DNA of 64,000 nt from Uloborus plumipes (lineage: Eukaryota; Arthropoda; Arachnida; Araneae; Uloboridae), in contig JAXGGA010003445.1 of NCBI GenBank assembly GCA_038373865.1, positions 38,439 to 102,438 of the forward strand, read 5' to 3'. Position numbers and translations under genes: made by a program. Below, piece by piece: positions 34,793 to 45,746 of this stretch (position 1 is its first letter; every line of letters begins with the position of its first letter). The notes under the pieces are model-generated. The model had not been told where the DNA came from. It did not search any database and saw only the letters and a program-made list of their open reading frames with translations.

Positions 34793-35363
34793 CCTGTTAA
34801 CCGGGGAATTAGCTATTGCTCAACTCGTTTCACAATGGGGACTTTTTTTCGCAGCGATAAGTAATATCACACCTCAAATAATAAAAGAATATCGTATTTA
34901 ACTTATGATTTTTACTTATTTTGCAAAATATTTTATATTTTTAGCCATATTTTGTAGAAAATAAAAAGTACTTAAGTCATAAATTTATTACTAATAAAAA
35001 TATACAAAACTCTGAAATTTACAATAAGAATATTCAAATCAGAAAGTTATTACTAACACTTAAGATACTAAGATAAGCAGACTAAAATGAATCCAAATTG
35101 TGGCAGCTCGAAGTATAGATCCTGCAGCGCCCGTTTTCCCGTAATAGCGCTCAAGTTAAAGATTACAAGAATATGAAAATTCATGACGCACCGACAATAT
35201 GATGGCATATACATAACCACTCTAAGATTTAATAGATAAGAACAACGTAGAACGTGATGCGTTCAATATATTACGATTAATTTCCGTGACGAAAAATTTC
35301 GTCATGCCCATTGCTGTAGGCTTTTATGTATGACGAAATATTTCGTCATACTCAGTTAACAGG
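34793..35363. mobile_element. TTAA-target (piggyBac-like) MITE with TTTCGTCA palindromes
   Basis: 571 bp between TTAA (34789-34792 and 35364-35367), with ends CCTGTTAAC / GTTAACAGG. Near the right end TGACGAAAAATTTCGTCA (35288-35305) and TGACGAAATATTTCGTCA (35331-35348) form two near-identical palindromes. No coding sequence. It interrupts the array-bearing MITE. Confidence 0.8.
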
Positions 35364-35484
35364 TTAATGCTGTAAAAGTCATTATTTTACAGTTTATTAC
35401 TGTAAAATTAGACATTTTTTCTGTTTATTATTATAAAATTAGCTGTATTATAATGCAAAAATAACATTAATTTTTTACAGTGTA

Positions 35485-36370
35485 CTGATTACCTGTTCAT
35501 TCAAAATGGATAATTTTAATGGAAGTAACTTTCAAAACGACTCACGAAGGTGATGTTAGGTTTAAAAATGAGGAAAATACATGTTTTGTATAATTCCAAA
35601 GAAATGTAAAAAGGCAATTTTTCAAGAGGTGGTACAAATGCGGGTACTTGTATAAAAAATTATATATCCCTTAAAAAATACATAATTTTGTGTACTTTTT
35701 ATCAAAAACATTATTGTACATTTTATTCTCTTTCGATGAGCCTTGTAATCATATTTAGGCTTGGAAAAACCGCATATGGAAAAATAAAAACCCCAGAAGC
35801 ACTCATAAAAGCTATAGCTGTAATGGGTGGAGTGAAAAAAATTAATTTTTGAGTTTTGGAAACCTTTTAGTTACTTTGTTTGAGGCTTCGTAACAATTCT
35901 GTAACATATTTAATTTTTGCGACGTCATCTTTAGTCTGCGCATTTGACTTGAAATTTTTGATTTTGTTTATATTTTTCAAATTTTTTTCTAATATTGGAA
36001 GTGAAAAAAAATAGTAACGAGTGGTTATTAAATGGTAGAAAAAGTCTAAAATATACAAAGAATAATTTAAAACTGTTTCAAATTATAATTTCAGTCTGCA
36101 CATGACGATAAGTTCATAAAATTCTCGAAATGTCCGATATTTTCAAAAATTTTAGAAGTCAATATATAACTCAAGAACTTTTAAAAAATACACATGCGTC
36201 ATGAATGTTCAGAACTTTCATTAAAAAATTGCGATTAAAAAAATACAACTAATTACTCATTTTTTTTTCATTGGAATTAAAACACATAAGAGCAGTTCAA
36301 ATGAAAAGGTACCGAATTTGGCCGAAACGTAACCGTTGACAATTTGCGCATGCCGCTGTAGGAGAACGTA
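35485..36370. other. AT-rich DNA with a dispersed repeat (copy 1)
   Basis: About 35830-35960 (GAGTGAAAAAAATTAATTTTTG, TTTTTGCGACGTCATC, TGCGCATTTGACT) is a diverged copy of about 54390-54530. The family is not recognised. The rest is AT-rich filler. Confidence 0.5.
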
Positions 36371-36660
36371 GCGAGACATCCTGGGATGCGATTATAGTAT
36401 CCAGTGGGGATATCAGAAGCTGTTACCACGAGAGCCGTCCAGTTGAAGCGGTAGTGCTTGAGATGATAGTATGTCTTTCAGATTGCAAAATTCAATAACA
36501 AAGGAGCAGAGATTGCATTATCCGATTTCTGACAGAGGAAGGTGTCATCCATTTGAAGCAACCATTAACTCCGATGGGTACTGTGAGAAAACCAAAACGT
36601 ACGCTGATTCGTCAAGGACGAAAGACTGGGGCTGCTCACGAAGGGAGTGGTTTTAGTCCA
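36371..36660 (+). pseudogene. Possible mariner-type transposase N-terminal fragment
   Basis: A higher-GC patch. Translation gives EQR, then with a frame change IIRFLTEEGV (about 36513-36545), which resembles the first helix-turn-helix of mariner/SETMAR-like transposases (EQR-x-IRFLT-x-EG). What follows does not continue the family pattern in one frame. No catalytic region or ends were found, so this is at most a relic, and a chance match is possible. Confidence 0.3.
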
Positions 36661-36798
36661 TGGTAACGTGTGTGGCGCTGGCTAAGTTTAAGTAAAAGTT
36701 GCATTAAGCACTGAAGACTCCATGCACTTTGTACACAATAATCAAGGTTATTTCAAGCTTAAAATTTAGAAATATGTTAGATATTTTGACATTTTTAA

Positions 36799-37126
36799 CC
36801 CTTTGATGGTTATGAACGAGTTCAGCTCGCAATCGTATCGTGCTTCATAATGCGCGCAAACGAGTTCCGCTCGGGAGCAAGATTTTGACCGAAATGGTTA
36901 GTAACGAGCACTACTCGCGTAGTGACATTTTCCCCCAATGCGCGCTGACGAGCTGACTTCGTTCGCTGAAACGCGCGAGGCGAGCTATCTGCGGCATTGC
37001 CAGAGAAAGGTGACATTTTTGGAAGAACGGCGGGGGAAAACAGCTGCCACTTTCGACTACTGTTTACTCCTAATGCTGCGCGAATTAAGTAAACGGAAAC
37101 TGCTCATTTCCATAACCGTCAAAGGA
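36799..37126. mobile_element. TTAA-target (piggyBac-like) MITE, GC-rich
   Basis: 328 bp between TTAA (36795-36798 and 37127-37130). Inverted ends are CCCTTTGATGGTTATG on the left and, on the reverse strand, TCCTTTGACGGTTATG on the right. The interior is much richer in GC and CpG than the flanks, with repeated ACGAG words (AACGAGTTC at 36817 and 36849, AACGAGCAC at 36903). The short ORFs are not convincing. Confidence 0.8.
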
Positions 37127-37130
37127 TTAA

Positions 37131-39240
37131 GTAATAGACATGTGATTTTTTAATTACTTTTTTAAACTTTTCAGCGTTGTCTGTTTTTTAGAACATAAGA
37201 CATGAAATATAATCAAATACTGTGCAGTTTTCTAACTTGGTGTGTTAAAAGTAAAATTTACGGATTAATTTGTTTTCTCAGGTAAAAAGGTAGATTTTAT
37301 TCTACTGGAGATGCTCAAAAAATAAAGTATAACTCATCAAATTAAAGAAAATGAGCATAAGCTCAACACAAACTTTCTTTAGGATAAAACTTAATTGACA
37401 ATATCTACATTTTGGGTGTTTGATTAGTGTTAAAATTTCTTTGCAGGCATTTGTCTTTGAAATTAAAGAAATAATTACTCAAATGAGCAAAGGAAATAGG
37501 GAACAGGGACATCTTAGAAACCATTATGAAAGAAAAAAAAATGCTCCAGCTGAATATAAACTCATCATCAGTAACGAACACATTCATTTCCTATCACATA
37601 ATTCCACTTTCAAAATTTCATTTGTCAACATTTATTTCTAATTAATTCATCGTTGTGTGCTTTTCTTTTCCTTCAGAGATAATTTCAAGAGATAATAAGC
37701 TTTATTTCTTGGCTTTTACTCCTATTCTATTAACTTCCAAAAGTATGTTAAAGATGCCCGAAGATACGAAGCCTTATTATTTATTTATACCATTGTAATA
37801 AAATCCTTTTTCTGCCTTCCAAGTTTAGGTAAAGTTTAACGAACTATTTGGTCACTGATACGTTTATATTACTTCAAGAAGCACAATTCCTTCAAGAAAA
37901 TATTTCTTTCTTTATAATTTCTTCGAGCGCTCCAATCTATTATTGAAATCAGAGTTCTGAATTCCCTCTCAGCGAAGGCAAAGAAAATAAGAAATATAAA
38001 ATATGCGGGTTGGTTTTTTTTATCTCTGATTTTATCAGGAACAGGGCAGAAAATAAATCAGCCCGGTTGAAAATATTTCCAGTCATGCTGAGTTATCTTG
38101 CAGAATCGGCTTAGTATGCCCTTTTCAGGTACTTACAAAAGCTGGTTTATATAGGCTTTCAATGTGAGGGAGTAGTTTACAGTAAAAAAGAAAAAAGAAG
38201 TATTAGGTTTGCGAATTTCAGCAAGTAGGTCAAAAGAAACGAATAGACTAGAATTTATTTTCTTATACTTATTTGTGTATGGGTTATTTCGCTTTCTATT
38301 GTTTCTATTTGTTCAATGCAAACCTCGATGGAACTGGATAAGCAAAAGTAAATATGTTCGGTAAATATTTATTTAAAATGTCATCGATAGAAGAATAGTG
38401 CTTAGTTCAAATTTTAAAAAGTGAAGAATATGGAGTTGGGTTGAGCAAAGGATTTACACTACCAAATATAAACATGGTGAAAATGTAAAACTGAAATACA
38501 TTTATAATAAGAGTTGTGCTTGTAAAAATTGAGCAGTTTATTTCAAAAAACAGTCAAACGACAAGATCTAGAAATTCAGCAGATAAGTTTTACTAGAATT
38601 TTTAATTTTTTGATAGGGACTACTGTTTGAAATTTTTTTCGGCTACGTCGGACGCATTGGCGCATGGCTCAGGTCTCTACTGATTTGGTCAAAATAGAGG
38701 TGAAGGTGATAAGAGAGATAAGGAATGTGAGGAGGTTTTGCTTTGTTTTGTTTCGTTTTTCGTTGGATTCATTTGTTTAGCGAGTAAGTTTGCGTCAATA
38801 TATTATTCTTTTTTAATTTATTTCCCTTCCTCATCAAATAAAATATTATTGAACTAAGCAGAAATACTGCCTTGGTGCAATCAAGCTGTGACGCTTTTTA
38901 AAATAGAACCGTTCAACGGTACTAGGCGCGCCTTTCGAGTTTGGACAATAAACTATTTTATATTGAAACGTTTACGTATTTAGTTATATTTTTTTCAGTA
39001 AAATTGTTGAAACCACAGTTAAACAATTTAAAGTCCTGAATTAAGTCTTTTCTTAAATATAGAACTCGGTCATTTGATTGGTTTCTAAAGTTAACGATTC
39101 AATTATTGGCTTCAATGTCATGTATATTATATAGGCAGCTCTACGGACAAGGGTCGTTATTCCTTCCCGAGTATCTTATAAAAGATGGCCCAAAAAGACA
39201 GCATAAATGCTTGCAGTTTATAAAAATACTAAAGGAACTG
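37131..39240. other. AT-rich, no gene recognised
   Basis: Two kb with only short random-looking ORFs, such as those at 37405-37641 on both strands. No repeat or RNA gene could be supported. Confidence 0.45.
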
Positions 39241-41122
39241 TAGAGGCATGTGGGGTAAAGTGAAATAAAGGGGGAAAGAGAAAGGGAACTTTTTTTCGCA
39301 GTTTGCAGCTTCACCTATCTATCAATACTTTTAATAAGTTCCTAAACCTATAGTTGATTCCAGACACACAATAAATAGCCCTAAAGATCGGCAACATAAA
39401 ATAATACAAGTCATTTTCAAAATTTCATACACATAATGTAACATTTCTGGTTTTTCAAAAAGATTGTTTATAAAAATGGTGAACTTCTTGTAATATATCC
39501 TTAAGTGTTAATTGAGATCTACTAATGTCCAATCAGGTAAGTATTTAGTTTATTAAACATGTTTCTATTTTAAATGTTCAATGTTACTTGTCAAGTGCAC
39601 GCAGGGTAAATGTATAGGGTAAAATAAAATAGTTCATTTTGTTTACTCATTCATTTTATTTTTTCTCATACATTTATTCATTTATTTGTGTGTTTATTAA
39701 CTCGTTTATTTCTTCTTTTTTATTCATTTATTTACCCAATATTCGATAAAAATTATTCTCAATCATTAAATAGATAGTATTTCTTAACAAAAATATTTTA
39801 TTTTTTACTTTTGCCCCATGGTTTTTTTAGGTTAAATTTTTCAACTTTTATTTGAAGTTACAAAACAACTACTAAAAATGTAAAATAATATTTTAACTTA
39901 AGTTGTATTACAAAATATATTATTCCTTCATGCAATACGTTTGTGTGTAGAGGAGAGTTGCCTAAAACGGGATAGGCGGACAAAACGGGATACTGAGTCT
40001 CGGAGCGTGACTGGTGGTACTATTTCGCGGGAGACAGGCAAAACTGGTTCCGACCTCCCTGACAGAATTATCAGTTGATCTCTCAACGCTTACCAAGTAA
40101 TTCACAAAGAAATATTTTTTCAAAGTTTTCAATTGAGATGTTTACTTACTTTTTACATTTACATCGACGGCAGACGACTATCCGTGTGATTCTCCGTCCT
40201 TCGAAACAATTACGGTTTGCACGGTGTTTTGCTCACAGTACTCATTTTCATGTACTTAAATATTGCTAGTGAGTGACAGTTCAGGGGTCAGCCATTTATG
40301 ATGTCAAAAGCATCATGGTCGGGCAAAACGGGACACTTTTATGAAGCCCAAAACGGGATACAATTTTGATGTGTCCCGTTTTACCCGATCATTTAAATTA
40401 ATGTTTTAACAATGTGTTTAAGCAGCAACACAACGAGGCCAGAGATCCAAAAAATCTTCAAATTCAGTTATAGTATCTAAGAGTTTTCAGTCATTACAAC
40501 CACTAGAGACAGTATTGAATGAATAACCCAGTGATTGAGGCACCAATAGCTCTATCGCAAACGCAGGCCTTACCCAACCGTTCACTTCAACAGGAGATAA
40601 AGGACTCGGGTTATACTATTGTTCTTCACTGCCATTTTCTATATCACCCAAAGAAATTCTACCTCCACCACGAGTGATAAGACTTCAAAATAAACACGAT
40701 AGGAGAGGAGGGAAAACAGAAATTAAAACAGGAAGCCCCTATAAACTTGAGTTGGAAGAAGAAGAACGTGGAAAAAAATGAGAAAGAACTCAAAACCTGA
40801 AAAATAGGGCTGTCAAAACAAGTCTCTTTAATGTTCCAAAGACAAAACAAGCGAGGCGTAAAAGAAAACCAAGTGGAAATAGAAAACAAGTAGATCAAGT
40901 TACAAAATGTTACTCTGAACCTGAAAAAAAAAACCACAATCATCTTTTGCAGAAATCGAATAAGAAAACCTAAAAAAAATCATCAGTTAGCCAAGGTTGG
41001 ACGTCATCGTCTTCAAAAGATGAAGCTGAAAAAGACGGAGCATGTATTTTCTGCAACGCTCTGTATCTCGAATCGAAATCTACAGAAGAAAGCTGGATAC
41101 AATGCTCAAGTTGGCAGAGATA

Positions 41123-42653
41123 CAGTGCGTCGCAAAAGTTTAAGCACAACCGAAATCTTTTGATAAGGCGAAAAGTATACGCCAAAAAGCTTTGAAATTT
41201 TTTCTGTAATTAAACAAACAGCTTACAAATCCATGTTTCGAATTTGGAAACAATTCATAGAAAATAAAATACGATTACATGATAAAATCAAAATTTTGCT
41301 GTCGCAAAAGTTTAAGCACAAAAACGGAATATATATATTTTAGAAAGCATAAAAGTCTTTTAGTAGTCTATGGTGTTACCGTTGCATCTGATGAGTTCGA
41401 ATATGCGATTTTTCATCGATAGCATGAGATTATGGACGGTTTTGGGAGTTCTGTACCAGGCTTCCTCGATTGCAGATTTAAGCTCTTGAACAGAGCAATA
41501 CTGCTTCCCATTCTGGTATACGTCACGTGCGAGAATTTCCCAGATGTTTTCTATGTTATTTAGATCCGAGCTGAATGCTGGCCAGTTCATTACACTAATA
41601 TTTGAGAAGCAAGCCATTCTTTCGTACTATGGGAATTGTGTATTGAAGCATTGTCTTGCTGAAAACTCCAATCAGGACCACCTAGGACTTCACCAAATGG
41701 TAACAAATGCTTTCTCAGTGTATCTTGATACCTTTCTGAATTTTTCTACCCTTTAGAAAGCTAAGAGAAGTTTGTCCGTTGAAGCAAAAAGCGCCTCATA
41801 CCATGACTGAGCCACCACCATGTTGCCTACTAAATACGCACTTCGGATCTTTCCTCAAGTCACGCCAGTAGTATGAGAACCCATCTGGACCGTCTAAATT
41901 CCATTTTTTTTTTCATCAGAGAACACAACAATAATCCATTCGTCACTATAATGCATATGATACTTTGCCCACTGCAGTCTTGCTTGTTTGTGGCACTTTT
42001 TCAGAAAAGGTTTGCTAGCTAACTTTTGTTTTTTGATAAACCCTGATTCTTTTATTTGTCTGCTTATGGTATCACGTGATAATTTGTTACAAGTCTAGTT
42101 TTTATTTGATTAAGTGACACATTTTCAGTTAAGGCCAGTTTTTTAATTCTTCTATCTTCACGAGAGGTAGTTTTTCTCGGTCTTCCAGAGCGAAACGCAG
42201 CTTTAAATTGATTTCCACGTTTTAGAACATTATAAATACCACGTTAAGATCGATTTAAAATCACTGAAATTTGCATAACAGAGTTACTTTCTGCTTTCAG
42301 CTTCCAGAGTTTCACAACTTCTTCAGACGAGAACTGTAGTGACTTCGGCATCTTTATAACACTTTAAGGCATTGCTACACTATATAACTCGATCAAAAGA
42401 ACTGCACTGGTTCTTCACGCATCACGTTTCAGGAGATATTTGCATAAAATCTGATCTGTGCATAAACTTTTGCGACAGCCAAAAAAATATCTTTTGTATT
42501 TTCTGATTTTCGTTGCGGTTATATTTTTTAAAGCTTCAAACACTTAATTAGGATCATTGTAGCCACTTACAGTATAAATATGAAAGCATTCTGCTGAAAA
42601 GATTTCTTTTTATTCAAAAATTTGCATAGTGCTTAAACTTTTGCGACGCACTG
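41123..42653 (-). mobile_element. Tc1-like element with doubled (IR/DR) terminal repeats
   Basis: 1531 bp between TA (41121-41122 and 42654-42655). Outer repeats start CAGTGCGTCGCAAAAGTTTA. Inner copies of the motif GTCGCAAAAGTTTAAGCACA lie about 176 bp further in at 41299-41320 and, in inverse, at 42457-42478. Two repeats per end in the same direction is the IR/DR arrangement known from Sleeping Beauty-like elements. A broken transposase lies between them on the minus strand. Confidence 0.92.
41360..42351 (-). pseudogene. Tc1-like transposase, broken
   Basis: The gene starts at 42351 (MPKSLQFSSEEVVKLWKLKA) and shows the first helix-turn-helix and a GRPRKTT motif. It then suffers an early stop (after ILNRS) and frame changes. 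The last 85 residues are open (41360-41617) and contain SDLNNIENIWEILARDVY, the block with the third catalytic residue (E in NIENIW). The normal motif would be SPDLNPIE, so it is mutated. The fragment spans about 330 codons, the usual Tc1 size, so the gene decayed without large deletions. Confidence 0.85.
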
Positions 42654-43130
42654 TAGGCCCACGAAGCCTGTTCCAGAGCAGAAGACAACGACACATTTTT
42701 ATGCGACTTCTGTGTTATGTAATTCTTCAAGTTTACAATTGCGCAGCCTATTTTTGTTCTAAAAGCTAAATCAAAAGTAAAATCAGCAAAATCGTAATAA
42801 CATACAAATCCCTATCCCGTTTCATCCACCCTTGTAACGGGCGGGTAAAACGGGATCTTATAAGACTTTGTGAAACCAGTATTTTTCACATAAATAATAT
42901 TGAACAAATGTGACAAAGGTATTTTTAGTAGTTGAAAAGGTGTATATTTTTAAATGACGTCTAACTTTGGAATGTACCTTGTATACAATAAGAAATAAAG
43001 CGAAGAATAGATTAGCTATCCCGTTTTGGGGTATACTTTCCCCTACAATACGTTTCAGAAAAAAATGCCTATTTGATAATTTTGAAACAGGTTCGTGATC
43101 TTAACTATTTCAATTTGCCCCACATTCCCC

Positions 43131-44755
43131 CACTTCTACGACCTATAGTTTCCACAAAAAAATGTGAGATAAAAGTATGGAGTCAGATACTGTCGAAGGC
43201 AAGATAGCGTGTTAAATCAGGCATGAATTCATGGATCAATTTGCGAGGTGGATAATTTAAATACCATCCTTGGAAACATTGGTTCCTCGGTGTTCCCGTC
43301 TCTAATTAAGGCTTGTTTGTACACCATAAATTACGTCATACTTTACTCCCGCATTTTTCTTGAAAATTATGGGTCGCGCACATACCGTTGTTTGACTTAC
43401 TTTGAGATCTCTAAGTGAAGAATCCAGTTGTCTTGCCATAACTCCTTGCACGAATATTATATTTTTAACATTGTTTGCTACAGCGTGAATAAGAAGTCAA
43501 TTATACTCTGCACGTTGAATGGTTAAGTGGTATGAAAATGACTACGCCACAAGTTCAAAATATATTATGAATATATTATTTCAATGAAATCATTAGTCTA
43601 GACTTGAGAATGCGTAATTAGTTTTAAACAAAGGATAGGAAAATATTAATTCGCAAACTTGAAAGCAAATTTTCAAAATAAACTAGATCTATAGCAAAAA
43701 TATCACTGAAACAAGTTACAAAAAACGACGTTTAGGTTGTTAATTTTGAATTCGTAACAAATTTCAGTTTTAAAGTTAATTCTTTTTTTTTCTTTTCATC
43801 AACAAAATACAGTTCTGTAATTGTACGTCGTATATGTTCATTATTTGTTAATACGGGAATTTTTTTTCAGCAGTGATATATATAATTATAAACTGGTATT
43901 TTTACACTTGGTTTAAAGTAGTATAATTAATTGAACTTGACATTATCTTAATAACTTTCTTTACTCTCATATTTATTTAATACTGCGAAAAGTCGAGAAA
44001 ACAATGAAAAGCACACAAGAATGCAGATATCATTATTAATTTCCAACCAAAAAACTTCCGTATTGCATTTGCTAAGCAGACAAAAGTTATCTAAAACGGA
44101 GACAGTTGCTCAAATACAGACATTCAGTTATCAATGTTTTCTGCTGCCATTACTGGTACGATACATAAAGATCATTCCTTATCGTCTTTAAGCAAGATTA
44201 AATCGAGTTGTTTACATGCTTGACAATTTATTCTTTTGTCCAAATATTTCATTTCTTTTTTTTTTTTTTTTTTTTTTTTGACAGATTTGCAATTGTCGCT
44301 GCATTAGACCTCATCAGGTTGTTGGAGCATGCAATTTTAGAGAGTAAATCGTTGATTCTTCAAGTATTAAGTTCAATTTTGACATAATTCTCTCACTATA
44401 AATTATTAAATTCCCATCCAAACAGGCTCCGTTAAAGTATACAAAATGAAATAGATGGACTATTCTTCAAATGGTATAACGTTTATGTCACATGCGTTCT
44501 ACTGTAAACAATTTAAGAAATAACTCATTAAAAATATTTTTTAGTTTCAATAAAAAATATCCATTTGGATTCGTGAACAATTTCTTGCAAAGAAAAAAAA
44601 AAACGTTGATATATTTTTGGTTCACAGTACCGATTCCTACCTCCATGACACGCAACACACCTATTATGGCTCTTAATATTGCTTAATAACTTGCTTAAAT
44701 AAAAAAATACGTAATATTTTTTTAATAATTATTTCTTTTTCAAGTAAATCAAATA
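43131..44755. other. AT-rich, no gene recognised
   Basis: A T-run of about 23 bp lies at 44257-44279, followed by a slightly GC-richer 60 bp of unknown origin. Nothing else supportable. Confidence 0.45.
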
Positions 44756-45541
44756 CAGGGTGGTTATAAATTAACGTGAGGTGTTTGGAGCCTTCTAGCG
44801 TGCGAAGTACTGGGAGAAATATTGTCAAATTTCATGGGAGCACATATTAGACCATGGAATTTTGATTTCTGAAATTTAAAAAAAAAAAATAGTTTAAAAA
44901 ATCGACCCCAGGGGAAAATTTGGCGCTGTAACAGTGTATTACTTTGAATATCGCGAGTTAAATTTGATAAAATGCTGTACAAAGCAATTTCGCAAATAAA
45001 AAATCATTGTTATTTGCAAATGAGGTTTAATATAATCGCCGTAAAATTTCCCGTGTGGCCTCCAAGGTTGCTCGATCTCAATCCGTGTGATATTTGGTTA
45101 TGGGGATAGCTGCAAAGTAATGCGTATCAAAGACATGTTTCTGATATAGCAAGTTTAAAATATATTGTAACTTTAAAAGTCAGATAAATCAATTCTGATG
45201 CGTTACGAGCTGCTGTAGAAAATGTTGTGCATCGTATCCAGTTCTTGCAACTTAACAATGGTGATCATAGTAAACTACATTTGTGATAAAAAAAGGCATT
45301 TTTTTGCAAATAAAATGGATACATATTTTGTCAGTAGCTTTCAATTCTTTGACAATCAGAGTAACACACTTTTGCAGCGCCACATTTTCCCGTAGTGGCC
45401 ATTTTTTAAACTATTTTTCTTTTATTTCAGAAATCAAAATCCCATGATCTAAAGTGTGCCAATGAAATTTGGCAACAATTCCCCCAGCACTTCACGCGCT
45501 AAAGAGCTCCAAACACCTCACGTTAACTTATAACCACCCTG
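44756..45541 (+). mobile_element. Mariner-like element, internally deleted
   Basis: 786 bp between TA (44754-44755 and 45542-45543). Inverted ends are CAGGGTGGTTATAAATTAAC / GTTAACTTATAACCACCCTG. The subterminal regions continue to pair imperfectly: GTGAGGTGTTTGGAG with CTCCAAACACCTCAC, and GGAAAATTTGGCGCTG with CAGCGCCACATTTTCC. A transposase relic lies in the middle. Confidence 0.9.
45046..45287 (+). pseudogene. Mariner-type transposase C-terminal relic
   Basis: Reads WPPRLLDLNPCDIWLWG followed by a stop. This is the block with the third acidic catalytic residue of mariner-like transposases (usual form SPDLNPCDFWLWG). Downstream YQRHVSDIASLK and a final helix are recognisable in part. Only about 80 codons remain of a protein normally near 340 aa. 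Confidence 0.7.
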
Positions 45542-45746
45542 TACTATATGTTTAAGTGTATTTAATTTTATTATGTTTAAGTGTAAGTTTATTTTATGTT
45601 TAAGTGTATTAACTCATGTTTGTGAAAATTACAACAACATGAAGAAATCATCATAATTGAATGAAATTTAATACACAGCTGAGTGATAGTGGTACAAATA
45701 AATGTTTAAACATAGAAAACCAGCAAACAATAAGAAAATATTGAAA

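Larger units (their letters stand above)
33914..35482. mobile_element. CACTGCAAAAA-family MITE expanded by a tandem array
   Basis: Left end TACTGCAAAAA after TA (33912-33913); right end TTTTTTACAGTG before TA (35483-35484). The interior words (CAGTATAATACTGGCAG, AACTGTAAAATG) match the small relative at 61766-61887. The element has grown by the 153-bp array and by insertion of a TTAA-target element at 34793-35363. Confidence 0.75.
40644..42722 (+). pseudogene. Pogo/Tigger/Jerky-type transposase tail with PHD-like finger, broken
   Basis: Only the C-terminal end of a DDE_1-type transposase is present. From 40644 the frame reads SPKEILPPPRV, then GGKTEIKTGSPYKLELEEEE, a basic/serine linker with stops, and then a PHD-like zinc finger. 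The finger runs DGACIFCNALYLESKS, EESWIQC, and after the insertion AHEAC and FLCDFC. Two finger positions are spoiled: the cysteine expected in QC-x2-C is W, and the tryptophan before AHE is a TAG stop. A Tc1-like element landed at the TA of that stop (41121-41122/42654-42655), splitting the finger. The catalytic domain is absent. The family assignment rests on the P.PK, GKT..T..PYK and C..C-W.QC-AH.EC-CD.C patterns known from such proteins. Confidence 0.7.
39950..43043 (+). mobile_element. Pogo-like element with AAAACGGGATA words, interrupted by a Tc1-like element
   Basis: Ends GAGGAGAGTTGCCTAAAACG on the left and, on the reverse strand, GGGGAAAGTATACCCCAAAA on the right, each next to TA (39948-39949 and 43044-43045). 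The word AAAACGGGATA is doubled near the left end (39964-39993), recurs at about 40324-40385, and recurs in inverse near the right end (42813-43025). A direct repeat CAATACGTTT also flanks the insert (39933-39942 and 43046-43055), so a 10-bp duplication is an alternative reading; the relative at 28040 (TGTACAATA) favours TA. Without the nested Tc1-like element it is about 1.56 kb and encodes only the transposase tail. Confidence 0.75.
39243..43130. mobile_element. TA-target element with GGGG(C/T)AAAGTGAAAT words, copy B, containing a two-level nest
   Basis: Left end GAGGCATGTGGGGTAAAGTG after TA (39241-39242). The right end CAATTTGCCCCACATTCCCC runs to 43130, with the TA mutated to CA. The outer parts (39243-39949 and 43044-43130) align with copy A at 27218-28123, including CAGTTTGCA, GTTTACTCATTC and CTTTTGCCCCATGGTTTTTT. 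The pogo-like element at 39950-43043 interrupts it near its right end. Confidence 0.8.

Noticed and set aside
40659..40943. 94-aa minus-strand ORF rich in F and S
   Set aside because: Antisense shadow of the pogo-type transposase tail.
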